This document shows, one piece after another, positions 35,510 through 46,900 of a DNA stretch of 64,000 nt. The stretch's first letter is position 1. Each line of letters begins with the position of its first letter. Source of the stretch: Bactericera cockerelli (taxonomy: Eukaryota > Arthropoda > Insecta > Hemiptera > Triozidae); the NCBI GenBank assembly GCA_024516035.1, contig CM044962.1, forward strand, positions 2,107,027 to 2,171,026, read 5' to 3'. Position numbers and translations under genes: made by a program. The notes below the pieces were generated by a model. It made no database searches. It saw only the letters and a list, made by a program, of their open reading frames with translations, and had not been told where the DNA came from.

Positions 35510-38185
35510 ATACAATAAAAATTTAACATTTAAAAAACTCTCCTCGTACCTACATTTTCTCACCAGCCTGACACAGATCATAGGGAGGAGACACACGTCA
35601 TGGAAGAGCAATGTGTTAGAATAGTTGGCATGTTATGATCCTGAGCAAGACATAAAGAAGAAATAGCCAATGCCTTTATTGTTTTTGAACTATAGAAAAA
35701 GGAGAAGAACTCTAAACAGAAGATTGTATAGAAAGTATCTATTGCAAATCTGTAATGTGACCATGAAATTTATGTTTCAAAATCCAACCTAGGTATATAA
35801 ACTAAAATCAAGGCTTGGAATTGTTATGCTTTGTATGGGTACTCTGACTAATACATGCAATTTATAAGTAGCTAAGGACTTAAATATATTACAAATGAGA
35901 GGATCTTGCTAACCACTTTAACACATTACCATGTCTACTTTCAACTTAATTTGGCTGAAATTGTGCACGGAAATTCACTTTTTAGTACAGATGTACATTA
36001 AAAAGAATTTTAAATGACTACAAAAGTGATGGTAGCCATGGTCACAAAATATTTAACACATGAGACAAAGTCAAAATATTGGGATAGTTTATTTGTGAAG
36101 TAGCCAAGTCCTTAAAAATTAAATTCATGGCTTTAATCAAGATCAAATAGTAAATTAAAACCTGCTCAGTTGAACATGATATGTACCTATTATTTTTTAA
36201 CTTGAACACATTATTATTGTGCTATCTCAAAGTACAAAACCTGACATTTTATAGTGTAAATTTTTTGAAGTAGGTTTCAAAAACATCCAAAAATTCAAGT
36301 GGGTATTGGGTACATTTTATTTATTTTATTTGAAAAATAGTCTTGACATATAATTGTGAATGACTTGTCAGGAAAAAAGTAAAAACCAGCCCTTGGTACC
36401 TACAGCTTGATATCTAGATGATTTTCAGGACTCTGTTGAGGAAGATACCTAATTAAATCCTATTTGATTTTATTTAAAAACTATTGATAGGTGATTAGGT
36501 ACAGACCAACAGTGTAGTACAATCATCATTCAGTTTAGAATTTGAAGTTACAAGAACAGCAAAATTATGGATATATTGTCTTCAAGAGATATATTTCCAT
36601 GTCCTAGTTACATTTGAAAAATTGTTTTTTATTTGTTTTAGGTAAATATTAATTTTTTAAGGTACCAATAAATATTAAATAAAATTGTCACAGTGGGAAT
36701 TGAGCCAAGACCTCTCATGTGCAAGATAAATGTATCACATATATACATGGGCTACCATTGATGAATTAAACATTGAAGGAAGCTATGGATATTTAGAAAG
36801 CAAATTGGAATTATTCCAACAAGGAATAGAACCAAGACCTTCCAAGTGTGAGATGAGTATGAAAACCAGTTGCCTTTTTGATGGAAATTGACGGACACTG
36901 GAACAAAATAGTAATTCCTGTAGTACTTAATATTTGGACCAGGAATAACAGACCCAATGATAGGCAAAGCACTAGGCTCGTGATTTCACTGACACACAAT
37001 ACTTACCTACTTTTATTTGGGCAGAGTCTGCAAATCCTCAGTTGATAATGGAAGGGTAAACCAATCAATCTAAATCATGAGATAGGTAAAATTCTAGGAT
37101 GGAAATTTTTAAACTATGAGTGTGATAGCGAAGTGTGCGGATTCCAAAAGTAAATTATCAGAAAAAAAATAACAAAAAGAAAAAGAAAACACTAATACCT
37201 TATTTGGAAATGCTTATTTGAAACAAAATTAAAGTAGGACTCAGGCAGATAAGTATGTCTTGTGGTTTACTATGGAGATGTTGACAAGACAGTTTTCCAC
37301 ACGGATGAATTTTTACTTTTACATAATTGTTTCAAACAAAGGAGTTAAAATTGATTACGGATGATGGATTTAGATCCAGCTTACGATTATTCAATTCAAT
37401 TAAGCTAAAAGTACGTACGATATACACAAAATTCACGTAAACGAGAAAAAGATTTCGAAAAGAGAAAAGATTTCTGTATTTGAATTTTTGTTGATGTTGA
37501 TAATTTTGTTGTATTTCAGAAACACTTCAATAGGGTAAAATTATTGATTATCTGAATCATAAAAGTACGTGATTGGTGGATTTGTGTAAACAATTTAATT
37601 TGAAATGATCATTCATCCAATCAAAATCAGTGTTGAAAAAAATCTATTTGATATACTTTCTAGATTGTAAGATTCGTTTACAACATACAATTTAATATTT
37701 TTATTTGATGAAATAGACAGGTGCCTATTAAAATTAAAATAATAAATAAAGTTTAATCGTTGATATTATTTCAGAATCATTTCAGTGATCATCAAACAAA
37801 TTAGAATTTCCTTGTGAAAAACCATAGATTTCTACGGATACTTTACATTAAAATTACATAATCAAACTAGGTTGCCGGCAACCGGCGAATTTCCAAACCG
37901 TAGATAATGTGAAAGGAGCTTAATCTTGAATCTCAGAATCTCCGCGCAAAATTTCAAAGTTGTATACCTTGTAGGTACTCTGATTTTTTCTATATTTTTT
38001 AACAAGTGGTTTTTCACACACAGATAATTATTATCAATTAAATTAACTATTATTCCATAGTTAATTAGTTAATTGAACGCATTGATTAGTGTGTTTTTCT
38101 TTTATTCTTTCGAGTGTTTTAAAATATATTATTTTCGGAGAGTCCAAAAGAACAACTCTTTGTGAAAAACTGAAAGGGTGATTAC
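35510..38185. other. Non-repetitive AT-rich intergenic DNA upstream of the Rab gene
   Basis: No SINE, MITE or coding match seen. It contains the likely Rab promoter and 5' UTR; no TATA box or initiator could be placed with confidence. Confidence 0.5.
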
Positions 38186-38188
38186 ATA

Positions 38189-38230
38189 ATGAGAACGATT
38201 GAAGGGAAGGTTGTAGTCTTGGGGCTCAAG
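38189..38230 (+). CDS. Rab GTPase exon 1
   Basis: ATG at 38189 reads [14 protein letters not shown] to the donor CAAG|GTATGT. The expected Rab sequence needs VVVLGSQG before VGKT. A single T missing after GGGG near 38224 would restore it and give the correct phase for exon 2. The start is chosen because it is the first Met and fits known [12 protein letters not shown] starts. Confidence 0.8.
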
Positions 38231-41200
38231 GTATGTTAATCATAATGTTCAGTAAAATACAAAGACACCAGTATAGACTCAAATGATCTAGTTGCTTTTA
38301 TAATATTACATGTGTTTTCTTTGTATTATCTCCCAGGTCTATCTTATAATGAGTAAAACAAACACCTTGTTATATCATTGTGATTTACTTGTTTGTCCAT
38401 TATTCTACCATTAGCCACTGTCAACTCAGAAGGAGCTACTCATTTTTTCTTTGTGTCATATGAGTTATGTCTAAGAATCTACCTACTCATTTTTTTCTTT
38501 GTTTCATATGAGTAATGTCAAAATATATAAAATAATATTGGGCAGACACAATCACCAACTATATTATTATTATACTCTTTATTTTATTAACAATTTTTCA
38601 CCTCTAAATTGGTAGTTTAATTTATTAGAAGGACATATGTACAAATAAACAATGGTATAAATTAAAATTCAAAATTAACAATATAAATATAAACAAGAAT
38701 AAATAAACAACATAGATAAAATACATACAGATGTCCTAACTAATGGGCGGGGTTATTGCCTATGGCAATCTCTTCCACCCAACCCTTATAATAACCCTAA
38801 TATAAAAAGGGTAGCTTGATCTCAGTAGCTTGATCGATAAGGCAGCAGACTTGTAACCTGGAGGTTGATGGTTGAAGTCCGGGTTTCAGTGTAAATTTAG
38901 TGAAGCAAGTTTGAGTAGTTGTGACATCACAAAAGTGACCAACACAAGTATGATAAAAAAAAAGAATATTTATAAAATTATATAAAAAGGGTTATCAATT
39001 TTTTTGAAGTCTTCCACCCCTATAGTAAATTTTTATTCACTAATGTTTACGAACCAAATCAACCTTCACATCTCATGGTGAATCTTCTGGATCCCAAAGT
39101 TGTACCAAATGAAATTTAAACACATCTGGTGGGTCATATGACATCACTCAGTTATTGGAATTTAGAAACCTATATTTAGGGAACCGTTTGACCCACCATT
39201 ACAATCTAGACACTTGCCCAGTGATTTTGCTGAAAAAAAGCAAATCTTGAGCCGTGTTTTTCTTTTGGATTAATTTTTTTTTTCCCAGATTCAATATTTC
39301 CATTTTCTTCCAAGTTTAGCTTCCCCACTATTTGTGAAAGAAAAATGCGTTTTGGTACTTTTAAAGATAAACATTGGACTTAACGTATAAAAGAATGGAA
39401 GCAAGAATTTTCTAAATCCATTTTGGTTAACCAAACTGGAGCAAGATTTTTCCTCTTCCAAAAGAAAAATGACTTTCTTCCAGTTTGTCCATTTGAATCC
39501 ACTGTGGTTAGAAAGAAAAATACAGCTTTGGTTTGCACAAGCCCTCAGAACTAATGGATAAAAATTGTTTTAATCTGTTTAAAATTTCAGGTGTGGGAAA
39601 GACAAGTATGGTTGTGAGATACATTGGTAAAATGTTTAGTCACCACATTAGCCCAACCATTGGGGCATCCTTCTTCACATGCAAAATCAATGTTGGTGAA
39701 AACAGGGTTAAACTACAGGCAAGTTCCTGAGCATTATTTACATTTTTTATAAATAGATAATGGAGTGGCCAATTCTTTTAGGTGGTGACAAAAATAAATC
39801 AACAGACTGTTCAAAACAGACTACCCTCTGACATGGATCTGACTAGCAAAAAATGATATTCAGAATTATTTAGTTTATTTGAAGGTGTTAACCCACTCAG
39901 CATCACACTCAAATTTCAAAAAAATCACATTTTTGGCCTAAAAGTTGATTTTTCCATTTTAGTGGAATAACCACTCATTTTAATGCTTGAAGTGGACACT
40001 GCTGGACCTTCAAAAGTATACCACATTTTTTTATTTTTATATAGGACTATATTTTCAAAATCAGGAATAACAATCAATTTTTTAATTTGTAAAAAAACAA
40101 GGTTGCAATTTTTATAAATAGACATACCTAATATAGACAGTAAGATAACATAATCATATATCCCTATTTGCAACAGGTGTGGGACACTGCTGGACAAGAA
40201 AGATTCAGATCAATGGCTCCAATGTACTACAGAAATGCCAATGCAGCACTACTGGTGTTTGACATTACTCAGTACCACTCATTTGCTGCTATCAAGACTT
40301 GGGTCAAAGGTATGTGCATAAAGGTATTCATTAGAAGTATATTAGAGAATATTTGATATCAAGCCTTGGGTTGGAAATTACCACTTTTCAATTCTCTAAT
40401 TTGATACATCTTAAATAATAAGATTTATTTCAACATTTCTTAAATCATCTCTCTTAGTGATAAAAATTCCCTTAAGTACTGTTGTATTTTTAGGGACATG
40501 TATTTTTTAAATGGCTATTCCTTTTATTTTCCCCCCCTTCCACTTCCTTTTTTTTAGTTCCCTTTTCCTGTGAAATTGTACAAGAAAAAGCCTTGGATTT
40601 GTTTGAGCTGTTTTCTAGGTGATCAGGTGTATGAAAAAAAAAATCACTGGCAAACATAACATGCTTTCCAAATGGCCTTTTCCAAGGCCATTGACACTTT
40701 TCTCAAATAATATTGAGGTACAAATGCTAATTAATCATAATACATCAATTTTTTACATTATTCTGTATTCCAGAACTGAAGAGAAACGTAGAGGACCTCT
40801 GGTCCTGTGCGTGGTGGGAAACAAAACAGATCTGGAGTCCAGCCGAGAGGCCCAACCGGAGGAAGCATTCCACTACTCCAAATCCATCGGAGGAACCTAC
40901 TTGAAACCTCTGCATTGCAAGACCAGGGTTAGTGAGAATGGCTGAAACTTGAGGTTTTTCAATTTGTATATTATTTCTTATTTTTATTGAATTAATACTA
41001 CTACATTCAGAATGATAGTTCTAACTAATTAGGTACTAGACAAAATAAGGTATTACAAAGTACAATGCATATTTAGGGTGAAATATACACTGTCCTGTGT
41101 ATTATCTTAGATGGGGACAACTAATACTAAGTCATGACTTGAGATCTTCATTTTGTCTGTATTAATTTTGCCCTAAGGTTATAAGTATACTGACCCAGCA

Positions 41201-41678
41201 CCTAAAAATTTTTTTTCTCTTCTTGCCCATTAGAATTTAGAAGGAAGGGATTCCCTGATATAAGCAAACTATAACAAGAGGTCGCGGGTTCGAAACCCAG
41301 CCGGGACATGACAAGTTATCATCCCATGAGTCTTGAGCTTACTGCTGGAATAATGGGGCTTAATAGTTCTAATCGGGCAGTATAAATAAGGCAATATTAT
41401 TATTAATCTAATTTGAATTTCTTTTAAGCCTAGCTGTAAGAAAATTTATTGATTGACGTTCATTTCGATTGCCCAGGTATCGAAGACGTGTTTCTCAACG
41501 TGTCCAAGGCCTCATCTGTCTCTCTCAAGAATGCCTCCACACCTCTTCTCTGCGGGTCTACGACTCTGACAACATCACCTCCCGCCACCCGCGCGGGGTG
41601 GTCGAAATCTCGCCCCTCTCCTCTCTGGACGCGCCGCCCCTGAGCGAGGCGGAGTCCGCCAAATCCCTGTGCTGCTAG
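38189..41678 (+). CDS. Rab-family small GTPase, RabX1/Rab22-like (5 exons)
   Basis: A membrane-traffic GTPase of about 219 residues encoded by five exons. Conserved elements in order: [12 protein letters not shown] and the P-loop GVGKTS, switch I SPTIGASF, switch [20 protein letters not shown], the NKTD guanine motif, an ETSA-like loop after one missing base, and a terminal KSLCC double-Cys geranylgeranylation site. The [12 protein letters not shown] start and [17 protein letters not shown] resemble insect RabX1 and the Rab22/Rab31 group; the subfamily is from memory and needs a tree. One-base deletions occur in exon 1, twice in exon 4 and in exon 5, so no long ORF exists, yet introns and splice sites are intact. 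This favours consensus errors over a pseudogene. It lies on the opposite strand to coronin and the same strand as RpS6. Confidence 0.87.
38812..38960 (+). mobile_element. tRNA-derived SINE, family D (Rab intron 1)
   Basis: GATCTCAGTAGCTTGATCGA, TAACCTGGAGGTTGATGGTT and GTTGTGACATCACAAAAGTG. Confidence 0.78.
39250..39535 (+). repeat. 270-bp MITE-like element, copy 3 (Rab intron 1)
   Basis: The same blocks as the copy at 13040, with AAATGCGTTTTGGTACTTTT. It ends just upstream of Rab exon 2. Confidence 0.7.
39591..39718 (+). CDS. Rab GTPase exon 2 (P-loop, switch I)
   Basis: After acceptor TTTCAG| it reads [16 protein letters not shown], then [20 protein letters not shown] and ENRVKLQ. The Lys and Thr/Ser of the P-loop and the switch I Thr (PTIGAS) are present. 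The downstream intron starts with GC (CAG|GCAAGT), a GC-AG type donor. Confidence 0.9.
40177..40309 (+). CDS. Rab GTPase exon 3 (switch II)
   Basis: The exon lies between CAACAG| and |GTATGT. It reads [39 protein letters not shown] and KTWVK, with the catalytic Gln of WDTAGQE intact. It is entirely in frame and ends in phase 1. Confidence 0.93.
40774..40927 (+). CDS. Rab GTPase exon 4 (NKTD motif)
   Basis: After TTCCAG| it reads ELKRNVED, then [18 protein letters not shown] and [16 protein letters not shown], then TSALQDQ to the donor G|GTTAGT. Two single-base deletions are needed: one C near 40796 (GAGGACCTCTG) and one G near 40902 (TTGAAACC). The NKTD base-recognition motif is intact. Confidence 0.87.
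41278..41400 (+). mobile_element. tRNA-derived SINE, family A, 5' truncated (Rab intron 4)
   Basis: Starts within the head at GGTCGCGGGTTCGAAACCCA and continues to AGTATAAATAAGGCAATATT. Confidence 0.8.
41477..41678 (+). CDS. Rab GTPase exon 5 (C-terminus, double-Cys)
   Basis: After GCCCAG| it reads [20 protein letters not shown], then a hypervariable tail and ESAKSLCC followed by TAG at 41676. One C is missing near 41513 (AAGGCCTCATC). The exon is GC-rich compared with its surroundings. The CC end predicts geranylgeranylation and membrane anchoring. Confidence 0.87.
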
Positions 41679-41805
41679 ACAGCGGGCGCCCCGGGCTCCT
41701 GATAGTCTCCCCTGGGGGTTATTTGTGGCGAGAACCAAAGGATTTTGAATTTTCATATTACATAGTACAAATATTACATAAAACTGAGCTGTATAATAAT
41801 AATAC

Positions 41806-41968
41806 AGTCGAACATGGATTTAAGAGAATCTAGGGATCGGAATTATTTTCTCTTATATCCAATCCAGTTTCTCTTATAAAAGAGGTTATTTTCCTTTATG
41901 TAGAGCTGAATTGGACCCTGAATATTGTTCTCTAATATCCAGTTCTCTTATATCAAATTTGAACTGTA
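41806..41968. mobile_element. Pogo/Tigger-like MITE
   Basis: ACAGTCGAACATGGATTTAA to CAAATTTGAACTGT inverted ends, in the 3' flank of the Rab gene. The class is inferred from the end sequence. Confidence 0.65.
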
Positions 41969-42029
41969 AAAGTAACCAATAAGGACAAAGCATACTGGGA
42001 CATAAAATGTTAAACCCTAATATTCATAT

Positions 42030-42137
42030 TACTGTTAAACCTGGATATAAGGGGAAATGACGCCTTTATATTAGAAACCTGCATATAAAATAAAAAATCC
42101 TTCACCTTCAGTTCTCTTATATCCAGGTTTTTACGGT
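42030..42137. mobile_element. Short relative of the same MITE
   Basis: ACTGTTAAACCTGGATATAA to TCTTATATCCAGGTTTTTAC. Confidence 0.55.
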
Positions 42138-42139
42138 AT

Positions 42140-43640
42140 TACTTAGCAAAAATATTACATAAAACAAATGACCAACTTTAAACCCAAATAAACAAGAAAG
42201 CAGCAATCTTTATAATACTTAGAAGATTAAAGTTTTCATTTGCTAATTTCATATTTTTTAAAATATATCAATCATAATTTGAAATTAGCCAATGAAAATG
42301 TTCAATCTTGATTTTAAAATCCATTTGGTCTTAAGCCTTTATGTTGAATTCAACAGGATAACTTAACTTTTACTTAATTATAGCTATTTAGATCAAGTAT
42401 TCTGTTTTATATGCAGGTTATAAAAGTCTCTACTTTAGACACTCTTGTTGTCTTCTTGTTATTTTCTCAGTCCAGATCTAAAGCACGTCTATTTTATTAG
42501 AAATAATGCCAAATTTTTATACAATAACGGTTACACACATTTCTTATGTAGTCTGAACTTTTCCTCCTACAATAGGCAGTGTATGGACTCTTAATTCACT
42601 CTAGCTCTTCCCTATCATTCTAAAAACCTTATACACTTTCGAAAAAAGTTGCAAAACATTGCAATCAGAAATCTCATTTTTTCAATCAAAAATTATTAGA
42701 TTTTACGTTGTTATTTTTGTTACATTTTTTTATTTTAAAAATTTAAACTGTGTTATTTCGTTGTTAATTGTGTTTAGTGGACCAATCTAAGTGCCTTATA
42801 TGAAAATGCTAGGAACCATAGAATTTTAAATTATTATTCCCTCTTGTGTTTCTCATAAATAAATTTCCTTCCATTCCCTCAAAGTTTTTAATAGATTAGT
42901 TTTTAGTTTTAAAAGATTTTATTACTTATTGGAAAACTACTTGTGATTTTATTTTATAGAACTGAACTGTGCTACACATCAAGAGTTCGACTTTCAATTT
43001 CACTATTGCAAATGGAGGAATTTAATCTTGAACTAATAAAAATTTGGGCTTTTAGGTTGTTGACTTCAAGCAACGTCCCAGTGAGGTGAAGACTTCGTGA
43101 TGCTGACATTTCGGCCCAACCCAGCTTGGGTGAGGTTAACCCCTGTCGTGATACACACTTACTGTCAAAGCGACGTGAAACCAATTTTAAAAAATAGTAA
43201 TAATATGCATAAGGTGGTTTAGTGCAATTCTTATTGCAGTTCTTGTGTAAGTCTATAGCCATAAATCTGGTGAGAAATTTATATATTAAAAAAAAATTGA
43301 TGAGCCTTCTTTTGGCAAAGTCGTACTTGTTTTCACTGCATTAAACAAAAGAAATGACTTCTAGTAAAAATTCCTTGAACCTTGTTGTATTGGTACTTTT
43401 TATCAAGGTGTTTCTTTCCTTTTGAAATCTCTTTATTATCTTTTATCCATAATGTATGTAAATAAATAAGATTTATTCATATTATAGAAACTACATCCTT
43501 CATATTTCTCTAATTAATTACTTTGTTCTTTATAGAGTCATTGATATATATGTATGTATCTTTTGTAATCAAACTTTATTGTTCTTCTGCCGTGTTTCAT
43601 TTTTTCTAAATTTCTTTCCATGTCATTTTCAACCACTTGT
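42140..43640. other. Intergenic DNA between Rab and RpS6, mostly unique
   Basis: Only a decayed 5S-SINE tail at 43055-43200 was recognised. Confidence 0.5.
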
Positions 43641-43767
43641 GTATATTGGTTAGAATGCACCATCCCAACGTTTGTAAAACACAAGTTTTTTTGTATTATT
43701 TATTTTTATTAAATATAAAAAACTTGTCCCAGGGACCGTCCTTTTCCGGAAGGGAACCAAAATTACA

Positions 43768-43936
43768 TGTCCCGGTAGCTCCAGTGGTAAAGGCGGCACT
43801 CTGTGAATCCAGAAATAACAGGGGGCGCGGGTTCGAAACCCAGCCGGACATGACAAGTTATCCCCCCCATTTGGGATTTTTACCACATGGAATAATGGGA
43901 CTTAATAGTCCGATTGGGTAGTATAAATCAGGCGAT
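43768..43936 (+). mobile_element. tRNA-derived SINE, family A
   Basis: TCCCGGTAGCTCCAGTGGTA, GGTTCGAAACCCAGCCGG and TGGAATAATGGGACTTAATA blocks. Confidence 0.8.
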
Positions 43937-44154
43937 AATTATTATTTTCAACGGGAACTGATCTCGCGGTGTTTCCTAAAATAGTAAAATGTGGTCCGCA
44001 ATCGTCCGCATCCTTGTACGAGTCCGCAAGGACCTCTTGAAAGTAGATACGAGGTAGGGTAAAGGGCCGCGAACCTTTAGGATAAATAGGGCTGGTTTGA
44101 GAACCACTGATTTTCTTACGCAATTTTTTTATTTATTTTATTAATACTATTTTT

Positions 44155-44455
44155 TAAAGATGAGTATTTCACAGCCTTTTTTATTTCATAGCCATGAAAC
44201 ATCAGCTACTGTAGACGCTTGGAGGCTGTGTTGTAGCCTGCCCATCCAGTAGAATGCCTCCCCTCTGATGGGCGAGAAGTGACACAATACTTCCCATTTA
44301 GGTGCTGGGTCAACACGAGCGCACCGGGAGGTGGTATACCGTACAAACTACTGTAAACCAAAAAGAGTACAAATTCTTTGTCGGCTCGGGGCATCGAATC
44401 CGCGACCTTCCGCATGGCGAGCGAGTTCTTAACCACTGAACTAATCGCGCTCTCC
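44155..44455 (-). mobile_element. tRNA-derived SINE, family E, full copy
   Basis: GCGATTAGTTCAGTGGTTAA, CATGCGGAAGGTCGCGGATT head and full body on the minus strand. Confidence 0.83.
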
Positions 44456-44499
44456 AAAAATATTATAACAAATTATTATTCCGTCCATTAGGGGTCATA

Positions 44500-44735
44500 A
44501 CAAGCCTCCGTGGTGTAACGGTTGTGACAACTGCTCGTAGTCCAGAGTGTCTGAGTTCGATCCTGGGGTGGGCAGAATTTTCTAACGAAAAATTCCGTTC
44601 CCTCCGTACACGTGAGGCTGTTATTTCCAGCCCTACCCAGGCTGGGTCAGGTTAATGTGGTAGCTGGTGCGATTCTCAGCGAATGGAATGTACATCCCGT
44701 CCTAAAAAAATTCTAATTAGGACGTTCAAACTAAA
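44500..44735 (+). mobile_element. tRNA-derived SINE, family C
   Basis: AAGCCTCCGTGGTGTAACGG, GTCTGAGTTCGATCC and ACCCAGGCTGGGTCAGGTTA. Confidence 0.82.
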
Positions 44736-45104
44736 TAAAAAATTGAAATGGTCACAATAGATCTCAATAGGTTACAGTGTTAATTGGGTACTTTAAAAAA
44801 ACATAGAAAATACATTGAAATTAAAGAGAGAGGCTATATCTTTCCAACCTGTTGCTGGGGGAAACCATCGGTGCTTGGAACGTCGAATCTAAGGAATGGT
44901 TAGACCATTTGGGAAAGAAATTAATTGGAATTACGGGTGATCCCCGTTTCCAATTATTTTCTTAATAAAAAAAATTGGTCCCCTGCCATTCAAAGAAGAA
45001 ATGCTAATTTAAAATTAAAACATGAATTATTTTTGAACAAAAAAAAATTGATTTTTTACTCTGCCGTGCTTTTTTACTTAATAAAGGGCATTCTTCACCT
45101 CGAA

Positions 45105-45268
45105 TTTTGCCAGCCTCACATGTTCGTAGGGAACAGAATTTCTGTGCGAAAAGTCTGCTCCAACCTGGAATCGAACTACATAAAACAACGGGCATATACA
45201 ACGTATATGCCCTATCTCACATATACAACGGGCAGTAGTCACAACCGTTATGCTATGGAGATGAAATA
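45105..45268 (-). mobile_element. Family C SINE head with internal insertion
   Basis: CTCCATAGCATAACGGTTGT and GTTCGATTCCAGGTTGGAGC (minus) separated by a short duplication of GCATATACAACG-type sequence. Confidence 0.65.
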
Positions 45269-45269
45269 G

Positions 45270-46900
45270 GTACCTATATTTTAAGCATCGTGTAAGTAAT
45301 CTGTAGAAAAAAAATTATATGTGGGGAAAAAAACACCAATGTATTTTTCCCTCAAAATTTTAGGGATTTTTTAACGTGTCACGTGATGTTTTGTTTTGTT
45401 TATTTCATAACCTCAATCTTCGGATCAAATCCATTGCAGTTTTTAAAACAAATCGGCTGGGCTGTCTCTTGACAAGAATTCGCCATGGATGCGCTGTGAG
45501 TGAATGTAGACAAAATCATAATTTTACTGAATTAACAACTAAAATTACTCAAAATGAAGGTAAAGTTCCCTTAGATAAGACTCTAAACTATGTTTTAAGT
45601 TTTGGCCGGAGGAATTTTCCTCAAGATTACCAGGATAAACTAAGATAGATTCATAGTTGCCTGATCCCAATAACAGCTTGAGAAGTACTTCGAACTACCA
45701 TCTTGGCTTAAAACAACTCTTGATATTGCGTAAATTAATCTCGATACTGTTCTTTATTTTCGGGGGGGGGGGGGAATTTGTTTGTATACCTGTTAATCCA
45801 AGAGTTTTAACATTTAAGATGTGTTTCAATTCTCTCAATACCAAGAACCTCTAACTTCACTCGACCCCATTCACTTGCACAGTATTGTAATTGCTACTGA
45901 CATATTTAATCAATCTTTCGCTACGAGGATGGACAGTAGAAATTGTTAAGTAAAGATCCGCTGTAAACCACAGAGTCCCAATCTGAAAGAATTTCTTTTT
46001 GATTTCACTTTCCTACTCAAATTTGTAGGTACTAAGTAGTATGTCAAATTAGTAATTCACATCTATGATAATATTTATTATTTTTTTGAATGCACAGCTT
46101 CTAATCTTGCTCTACCGTTACTCCATTAGTTTTTGCAAGTTCGCACGCTGTGTACAAAAAGATTATGTAGACATTTCTTTCCTGATTCACTTGTCCCATG
46201 AAGTGCATCAAGAGAATGTATCATACATTATTACCTAACATCAATATCCATTAAGGAATATATCAGGCTGCCTACGTTTCATGTGAACATAATTGTAAGC
46301 CTTTCTCTTTTTGGGTTTCAACATCACTTTCACTTCATGGTCATCATCAGAATTTTATCCTCATTCAGCATGATGGCTCTACTTATAGTTTTGCAGAACA
46401 TGGATTGCCATCATGACAACGGATAAATTCCTAAACCAGAAAAGCCCAACAATCTACATGCCTAATTTCTAGTGCCCATCAGAAAGATGTTTTTTTTGAT
46501 ATCTTTTTCTGTTGTATTTACATATCCAGGAAGAATTTATAAAGAAGTTCTCATTATTTCATTAATTATTTATCACACCATCTAATCTGCACTATTTCAA
46601 ATTCTATTAATTGTGCAAGTTCGCTTTGTGTGACATCACATGTCAAAGTTTTCCTGGTGCACTGATCCCCCTCATGTGGACCAATCAAACTATTTTTTCA
46701 TACAAAGATTTTGTTAGTAATTTTTAACTCAGTTAAATAAAATAAATCTTTTCAGCAGGCTTGGTCAATCTGGTTACAGGATAGTAATCAAGATTGGGTA
46801 AGCCTGATATTGCATTTTATTTTTATATTTCTTAGTTTTCTATAGAATTATTGATTCTATCCCAAAAATATCCTGAAATAATTCACATTTTTTTTTGGAT
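45270..46900. other. RpS6: RpS6 upstream region and intron 1
   Basis: A 90-codon open frame at 45376-45648 overlaps the proposed first exon but has no recognised match. The rest is unique AT-rich DNA. Promoter elements were not identified. Confidence 0.4.
45554..45559 (+). CDS. RpS6: RpS6 candidate exon 1 (ATGAAG)
   Basis: ATGAAG|GTAAAG is the only candidate I noticed upstream that supplies Met-Lys with a donor in the phase required by exon 2 (LNISYPATG). Animal RpS6 genes often have such a two-codon first exon. The six coding bases give no independent support. No TATA box or terminal-oligopyrimidine start was confidently placed. Confidence 0.45.

Noticed and set aside
38189..41678. Rab locus as a processed or decayed pseudogene
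   Set aside because: Introns, splice sites, nucleotide-binding motifs and the CC end are intact; the only faults are one-base deletions also seen in the other genes.
45376..45648. Possible independent 90-residue gene upstream of RpS6
   Set aside because: No recognised motif, ordinary AT-rich composition, and it overlaps the likely first RpS6 exon. Left as unsupported.
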